Assembly (NCBI GenBank): GCA_016296985.1
Contig: JAEDHM010000031.1
Coordinates: 1-13,654 of the forward strand
Reading direction: 5' to 3'
DNA: 13,654 nucleotides
Origin: Clostridia bacterium
GTDB taxonomy: Bacteria > Bacillota > Clostridia > Christensenellales > CAG-1252
The notes beneath the pieces were generated by a model. It was not told where the DNA came from, did no database searches, and saw nothing but the letters and a program-made list of their open reading frames with translations. A program made the translations under genes and the position numbers. Of the stretch, positions 13,167 through 13,654 are shown in pieces. Each line of letters opens with the position of its first letter. Positions within the stretch are counted from its first letter, which is position 1.

Positions 13167-13535
13167 ATGATAAATAAAATTGATAAAAATGCTGAAAGAG
13201 TTAAAAGGCATAACAGAATAAGAAATAAAATTTCCGGAACTGCCGAAAAACCCCGTTTCAATGTTTATCGCAGTGAAAAGCACATCTACGTTCAAATCAT
13301 CAACGACGTAAACGGCACCACTTTGGCTGCTGCAAGTGACGTAGAAAAGGATATCAGAGAAGCAGTTAAGGATATGACCAAGTCCCAAGCAGCAAACTAC
13401 GTTGGAAAAATTGCAGGCGAAAGAGCAATTGCAAAAGGAATCAGCGAAGTAGTGTTTGATCGTGGTGGATATCTTTATATCGGCAGAGTAGCACAAGTTG
13501 CTGACGGCGCAAGAGCAGCCGGTTTGAAGTTCTAG
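13167..13535 (+). CDS. rplR: 50S ribosomal protein L18
   Basis: L18 (122 residues) binds 5S rRNA together with L5. The basic N-terminus (RVKRHNRIRNKISGTAEKPRFNVYRSEKHIYVQIIND) and the C-terminal signature (IAGERAIAKGISEVVFDRGGYLYIGRVAQVADGARAAGLKF) are complete. The ATG lies 9 nt after AGGAGGT (13151-13157). Its stop codon overlaps the binding site of rpsE. Confidence 0.98.
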   Translation: MINKIDKNAERVKRHNRIRNKISGTAEKPRFNVYRSEKHIYVQIINDVNGTTLAAASDVEKDIREAVKDMTKSQAANYVGKIAGERAIAKGISEVVFDRGGYLYIGRVAQVADGARAAGLKF

Positions 13536-13545
13536 GAGGTGTAAT

Positions 13546-13654
13546 ATGGCAAGACGTGATGATAAGTTCAACAGAAACGAACAACCCAGAGACCCGTTTG
13601 ACAAGGTTACCATTTCCATGAACCGCGTAACTAAGGTTGTTAAGGGCGGTCGTA
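13546..13654 (+). CDS. rpsE: 30S ribosomal protein S5, 5' end only
   Basis: About 36 codons are present before the window ends. The product starts MARRDDKFNRN and reaches VTKVVKGGR, the beginning of the family's conserved VVKGGRxFxF motif. S5 takes part in decoding fidelity and mRNA handling. AGGAGGTG sits just upstream. The gene is cut by the window edge, not broken. In the usual order rpmD and rplO should follow. Confidence 0.95.
   Translation, partial: MARRDDKFNRNEQPRDPFDKVTISMNRVTKVVKGGR

Noticed and set aside
12873..13619. 248-codon open frame on the minus strand across rplF, rplR and rpsE
   Set aside because: A shadow of three real genes, with no binding site or domain.

Overview
The window carries the 5' two thirds of a bacterial S10-spc ribosomal protein supercluster on the + strand. 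It runs in canonical order from rpsJ (S10) to the start of rpsE (S5). Before it lie a separate three-gene operon and about 1 kb of non-coding DNA. A low-GC Gram-positive (Firmicutes/Clostridia-type) host fits best: nearly every gene has a near-perfect AGGAGG ribosome binding site, S14 is the short zinc-binding type, both visible promoters match the sigma-A consensus, and the first gene encodes a repeat domain I associate from memory with gut Clostridia. Genus cannot be told from this sequence.

Layout. Bases 1-159 are non-coding and hold a degenerate palindromic repeat. Bases 160-188 are a consensus promoter for an operon of (i) a 962-residue protein with four copies of an uncharacterised domain and long glutamate-rich linkers, (ii) a RimK-like ATP-grasp ligase overlapping it by 4 nt, and (iii) a PaaI-type hotdog thioesterase. 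From 4398 to about 5203 there is no gene. That stretch contains an array of short hairpins separated by an exact 9-nt spacer (AATATCACT, and its inverse in the left half). The array is enclosed by a long-range inverted repeat that ends in a T tract. A-tract-rich DNA and a second consensus promoter (5204-5232) follow, then a leader of about 187 nt that can form several helices before rpsJ.

From 5426 to the window end there are 19 ribosomal protein genes, all co-directional, with gaps of at most 44 nt and several stop/start overlaps: rpsJ, rplC, rplD, rplW, rplB, rpsS, rplV, rpsC, rplP, rpmC, rpsQ, rplN, rplX, rplE, rpsN, rpsH, rplF, rplR and partial rpsE. I see no terminator or internal promoter among them, so they look like one transcription unit that continues past the window. 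Several products differ from the usual family architecture: an insertion of about 25 residues in S3, N-terminal extensions on L5 and L22, and a zinc-ribbon motif plus Lys/Ala-rich tail on L24.

The most interesting parts are outside the ribosomal genes: the four-repeat acidic protein coupled to an ATP-grasp ligase, the hairpin/spacer array, and the structured rpsJ leader. None of these can be given a proven function from sequence alone.
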